This document shows, piece by piece, positions 33,732 through 36,862 of a stretch of 36,862 nt of DNA. This stretch comes from CAZFQG01 sp964520785 (lineage in GTDB: Bacteria; Planctomycetota; Planctomycetia; Pirellulales; Thermoguttaceae): positions 1 through 36,862 of the forward strand of contig CAZFQG010000042.1 in the NCBI GenBank assembly GCA_964520785.1, given 5' to 3'. A program made the translations under genes and the position numbers. The notes beneath the pieces were generated by a model. It made no database searches, had not been told where the DNA came from, and saw only the letters and a program-made list of their open reading frames with translations. Position 1 is the first letter of the stretch. Each line of letters opens with the position of its first letter.

Positions 33732-36234
33732 ATTCTTCCCCCCTCGCCCAGAATCGCGCCCGACAATCTATACCTATGAGGACACGAATCCACAGTATGC
33801 GGGCTTGCTGAAGGTGGGTTATACGACGCTGGACGCGCAGAGCCGCGTGGCGCAGCAATACCCGACACGGCGCCCCGGCAAACCGCCCTACCGGATCGTG
33901 CTGGAAGAACCGGCGATGCGCAACGACGGGACGGTCTTCACGGACCATGAGGTCCACCGCATGCTGCGCATTAACGGTTTTAAGAATCCGGATGGCGAAT
34001 GGTTCTGTTGTGTCGTGGAAGACGTCATGGCGGCGATCATCGCGGTACGCACCGGGCAACTGAACGAGGAGAATCGGTCGTTGGATTTCCAGATGCGCCC
34101 CGAACAGCAGGCGGCGGTGGAGAAGACGGCGGCCTACTTCCGAAGTTTCCGCAAGGAGAACCACGACAAGCCGCCGCACTTCCTCTGGAACGCCAAAATG
34201 CGATTCGGGAAGACCTTCGCCGCCTATCAACTGGCGAAGAAGTGTCGCTGGCGAAAGGTCTTGGTGCTCACATTCAAGCCGGCGGTGCAAAGCGCCTGGG
34301 AAGACGACCTGAAGCAACATGTCGATTTTGGTGGCTGGCAATTCATCAAGCCCGGCGGCCTGACCTATGAAGAGGCCGACAAGAAGAAACCGTTCGTCTG
34401 TTTCGGCTCGTTTCAGGACTATCTGGGCAAGAACAAGAGCACGGGTGGTATCAAGACCAAGAACGAATGGGTTCACGCGACGAACTGGGATTGCGTGATC
34501 TTCGACGAATACCACTACGGTGCCTGGCGCGAGAGCGCCAAGGAACTTTTCGAGGCGGAGGACAAGAAGGAGATCGCGTTCGGCGAGGGCGAGGGGCTAC
34601 AGGATTTCGACGAAGAGATTATGCCGATCACGACGGATCATTACTTGTATCTTTCGGGCACGCCGTTCCGCGCCATCGCCTCGGGGGAGTTCATCGAAGA
34701 GCAAATATTCAACTGGACCTACTCGGACGAACAGCGAGCTAAGCGGGATTGGGAGGGGGAGGACAACCCCTACGCCTGCCTGCCGCGCATGGTGCTGATG
34801 ACGTATCAACTGCCCGACGCAATCCGGGAAATCGCGATGCAAGGGGAGTTTGACGAGTTCGACTTGAATACCTTCTTTTCCGCGGAAGGGATTGGCAAGA
34901 AGGCGGAGTTTAAGTATAAGGACGAGGTACAGAAGTGGCTGGACCTGATCCGCGGCGCATTCCAGGCGGCAACGGTGGACAATCTGAAACTGGGCGCGAA
35001 GAAGCCGCCGATGCCCTATTCCGACGCGAGGCTACTGAACCTCCTGTCGCACACCTTCTGGTTCCTGCCGAGCGTGGCGGCGTGCCACGCAATGCGCAAC
35101 TTGCTGGCGCGGAAGCAGAACCGCTTCTATCACGATTACCAGATTATTGTGGCGGCGGGAAACGCCGCCGGGATCGGCGTTGCCGCTTTGCCGCCCGTGC
35201 TAGACGCCATGGACGATCCACTGCAGTCAAAAACCATCACCCTGTCATGCGGAAAGCTGACAACGGGCGTGACGGTCCGACCCTGGACGGGCATCTTCAT
35301 GCTGCGTAACGCATCCACGCCGGAGACTTACTTTCAGGCGGCTTTTCGCGTGCAATCGCCTTGGACCGTGCGGAATCCGGACGGCGCGAATCCCAACGAG
35401 GAAGAGATCATCAAGAAGGAATGCTATGTCTTCGACTTTGCGCCTGATCGGGCCTTGCGTCAGATCGCCGATTACAGTTGCCGATTGAATGTGGACGAGG
35501 CCAACCCGGAAAAGAAGGTCGAGGAGTTCATCAGCTTTCTGCCGGTTCTGGCCTATGACGGCAGCGCGATGAAGCAGATAGACGCCGCGGGAATCCTCGA
35601 TATGGCGATGAGCGGAACGACGGCGACGCTGCTGGCGCGCCGTTGGGAGAGTGCATTGCTGGTAAATGTCGATAACAACACCTTGAAACGGCTCATGGCG
35701 GACGAGGCCGCCATGAATGCGCTAAGAAGTATCGAGGGCTTCCGCAGCCTGAATGAAGAGATCGAGACTATCATCAACAAATCCGAGGCGGTGAAAAAGG
35801 CCCGCAAGGATAAGAACGACGAGGACATGACGCCCAAGGAGAAGAAGGAACTGACCGAAGAAGAAAAGGAATATAAGAGCAAACGCAAGCAAATACAGGA
35901 GAAACTCATCAAGTTTGCCGCCCGTATTCCGATCTTCATGTACCTGACCGACTACCGGGAACGATGCCTGAAGGACGTGATCACACAACTGGAGCCCGGC
36001 TTGTTCAAAAAGGTGACGGGGTTGAGCGTGAAGGAGTTCGAATTGTTGGTCAGTCTCGGCGTCTTCAACAGCGGCTTGATGAATGATGCCATCTACAAGT
36101 TCAAGCGCTACGAAGACGCCAGCCTGAATTATACCGGCATCAACAGGCACGAAGGCGAGGATGTCGGCCTGTTTGATACGGTACTGAGTGACGGCGATTA
36201 TCAGGCGATATTTGAGAATCTCAAGCCGGTGTAA
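33721..36234 (+). CDS. Restriction subunit: GIY-YIG/T5orf172 nuclease fused to SF2 helicase
   Basis: An 837-residue protein beginning at a GTG inside the methyltransferase gene, with GGAGG ten bases upstream. Residues 14-105 match the T5orf172/GIY-YIG nuclease fold: IYTYEDTNPQYAGLLKVGYT, the candidate catalytic arginine R42, glutamate E77 in DHEVHRML and the closing EWF. Residues 125-640 are an SF2 helicase core: RPEQQAAVE, Walker A variant MRFGKT (K164), DEYH (262-265), YLSGTPFRA and the arginine-finger segment QAAFRVQSPW. A charged, coiled-coil-like stretch follows (about 695-725). It likely translocates on and cuts unmodified DNA. The architecture of nuclease at the N-terminus plus ATPase is that of a restriction motor subunit. 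Confidence 0.85.
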   Translation: MSNEFFPPRPESRPTIYTYEDTNPQYAGLLKVGYTTLDAQSRVAQQYPTRRPGKPPYRIVLEEPAMRNDGTVFTDHEVHRMLRINGFKNPDGEWFCCVVEDVMAAIIAVRTGQLNEENRSLDFQMRPEQQAAVEKTAAYFRSFRKENHDKPPHFLWNAKMRFGKTFAAYQLAKKCRWRKVLVLTFKPAVQSAWEDDLKQHVDFGGWQFIKPGGLTYEEADKKKPFVCFGSFQDYLGKNKSTGGIKTKNEWVHATNWDCVIFDEYHYGAWRESAKELFEAEDKKEIAFGEGEGLQDFDEEIMPITTDHYLYLSGTPFRAIASGEFIEEQIFNWTYSDEQRAKRDWEGEDNPYACLPRMVLMTYQLPDAIREIAMQGEFDEFDLNTFFSAEGIGKKAEFKYKDEVQKWLDLIRGAFQAATVDNLKLGAKKPPMPYSDARLLNLLSHTFWFLPSVAACHAMRNLLARKQNRFYHDYQIIVAAGNAAGIGVAALPPVLDAMDDPLQSKTITLSCGKLTTGVTVRPWTGIFMLRNASTPETYFQAAFRVQSPWTVRNPDGANPNEEEIIKKECYVFDFAPDRALRQIADYSCRLNVDEANPEKKVEEFISFLPVLAYDGSAMKQIDAAGILDMAMSGTTATLLARRWESALLVNVDNNTLKRLMADEAAMNALRSIEGFRSLNEEIETIINKSEAVKKARKDKNDEDMTPKEKKELTEEEKEYKSKRKQIQEKLIKFAARIPIFMYLTDYRERCLKDVITQLEPGLFKKVTGLSVKEFELLVSLGVFNSGLMNDAIYKFKRYEDASLNYTGINRHEGEDVGLFDTVLSDGDYQAIFENLKPV

Positions 36235-36345
36235 GGGTTTACTGTCTCCAAGGGCACTTGGACGCACGCGAGTCAGACAGCAATAAAGGGATCATCAAGA
36301 GTCCTGTATGGCGTCACCGCAATTATGTGGAATTATCTCGGCCGG

Positions 36346-36858
36346 CTAGAGGCCACCAGCGGGCTTCTCGGTCGTTTGTGCTTCGGATTTCGCGGCTTGT
36401 TCGAATAGGGTCTCGATGCCGATCTTGAAAAGAGCAGTGGGGGCGACTGGGTTTCCTGGGTCGTTTGAGGTTGGCGAGCACGCCTTCTCGCTTGAGGAAT
36501 CCGTTGGGACACGTGTGGTTCGCGGCGGCAGATTGTGCTCGTAGGTAAAGATCCCAGTCACGCCCATAATCAGAATGGTCACAACGGCGGCAGCCGTAAA
36601 AAGACTTGCAATACGATAGACGAACTTTTTGTGGGATAAGGCCTGGGAGTTCCACAGCATTCTAACGCCATCTTTTGCGCTCTCTTCCCAATAGTGTGCT
36701 TCCATCGGGTGGAGGTCTATGGCGGAATAGATTTCATGAATCTTGTCTTCGCCTGGGACTCTATCGAAGCCCAGGATCGGAAATCGCCGTTCCGCGGCGA
36801 GGAGAAACGTGTCCTTTCGGCAACCGTGCAAGACTCGTCCCAGGCGGTTTGGTATCAT
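36346..36858 (-). CDS. Hypothetical membrane protein at the window edge
   Basis: A 170-residue frame with one clear transmembrane helix, IASLFTAAAVVTILIMGVTG, near residues 83-102. The N-terminal side is polar (RFPILGFDRVPGEDKIHEIY) and the C-terminal side is low-complexity, rich in S, T and P. I recognise no family. An ATG is at 36858, but only four bases remain before the window end, so the gene may begin further right and be incomplete here. It is convergent with the restriction subunit gene; a 6-base-pair hairpin (36247-36262) without U tract lies between them. Confidence 0.5.
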   Translation of the reverse strand: MIPNRLGRVLHGCRKDTFLLAAERRFPILGFDRVPGEDKIHEIYSAIDLHPMEAHYWEESAKDGVRMLWNSQALSHKKFVYRIASLFTAAAVVTILIMGVTGIFTYEHNLPPRTTRVPTDSSSEKACSPTSNDPGNPVAPTALFKIGIETLFEQAAKSEAQTTEKPAGGL

Positions 36859-36862
36859 TCGC

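Overview
The window looks like chromosomal DNA of a planctomycete (phylum Planctomycetota; order not resolvable here). The evidence is the combination of a DUF1559 prepilin-like protein with the H-X9-DG motif, a Ser/Thr kinase preceded by a short conserved N-terminal module, secreted proteins that end in dockerin-like repeats plus a PEP-CTERM anchor, Tat-exported Gfo/Idh/MocA and beta-helix proteins, and high GC. High GC also produces many long antisense open frames, which I treat as shadows. I found no tRNA, rRNA, CRISPR array or intact insertion sequence.

Layout. 1-2650: nth, a divergent fabI-type reductase and a DUF1559 pseudopilin. 2800-10720: a block of secreted glycan-active proteins, namely a 1198-residue GH123/DUF4091-like protein on the plus strand facing a minus-strand group of beta-helix protein, sialidase-like propeller and BNR propeller with dockerin-like repeats and PEP-CTERM. 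11000-14200: an orphan cheB and a membrane-anchored kinase. 14206-16223: trpBA, convergent with the kinase. 16564-20396: a minus-strand run of two GH32-fold proteins and a secreted protein that looks cut short. 20832-21629: two gene remnants, a 5'-truncated Uma2-type gene and a signal peptide with the first strand of a lost secreted enzyme. 21577-25135: a ClC channel with CBS domains, a doubtful small frame, and a caspase-fold (gingipain-like) protein with dockerin-like repeats and PEP-CTERM. 25358-27715: a NuoE-NuoF-ferredoxin fusion without its usual partners.

From about 28000 to the right edge the window becomes a defence-type island with less GC-biased codon use. It holds a Panacea (DUF4065) antitoxin-like gene overlapping by 4 bases a 54-residue toxin candidate, an unexplained GC-rich structured stretch, a Gfo/Idh/MocA gene, an unknown 212-residue protein, and a three-gene restriction-modification operon: a methyltransferase-like subunit with motif I only, an Eco57I-type methyltransferase with NPPY but a degenerate motif I, and a GIY-YIG/T5orf172-SF2 helicase. 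A small membrane protein lies at the edge.

The most promising leads are the division of labour in the restriction-modification system, the Panacea-paired small protein with a palindrome at its putative promoter, and the GH32-like pair in which the usual acid/base Glu position is Asp. Family assignments come from motifs and memory of the families; no database search was run.
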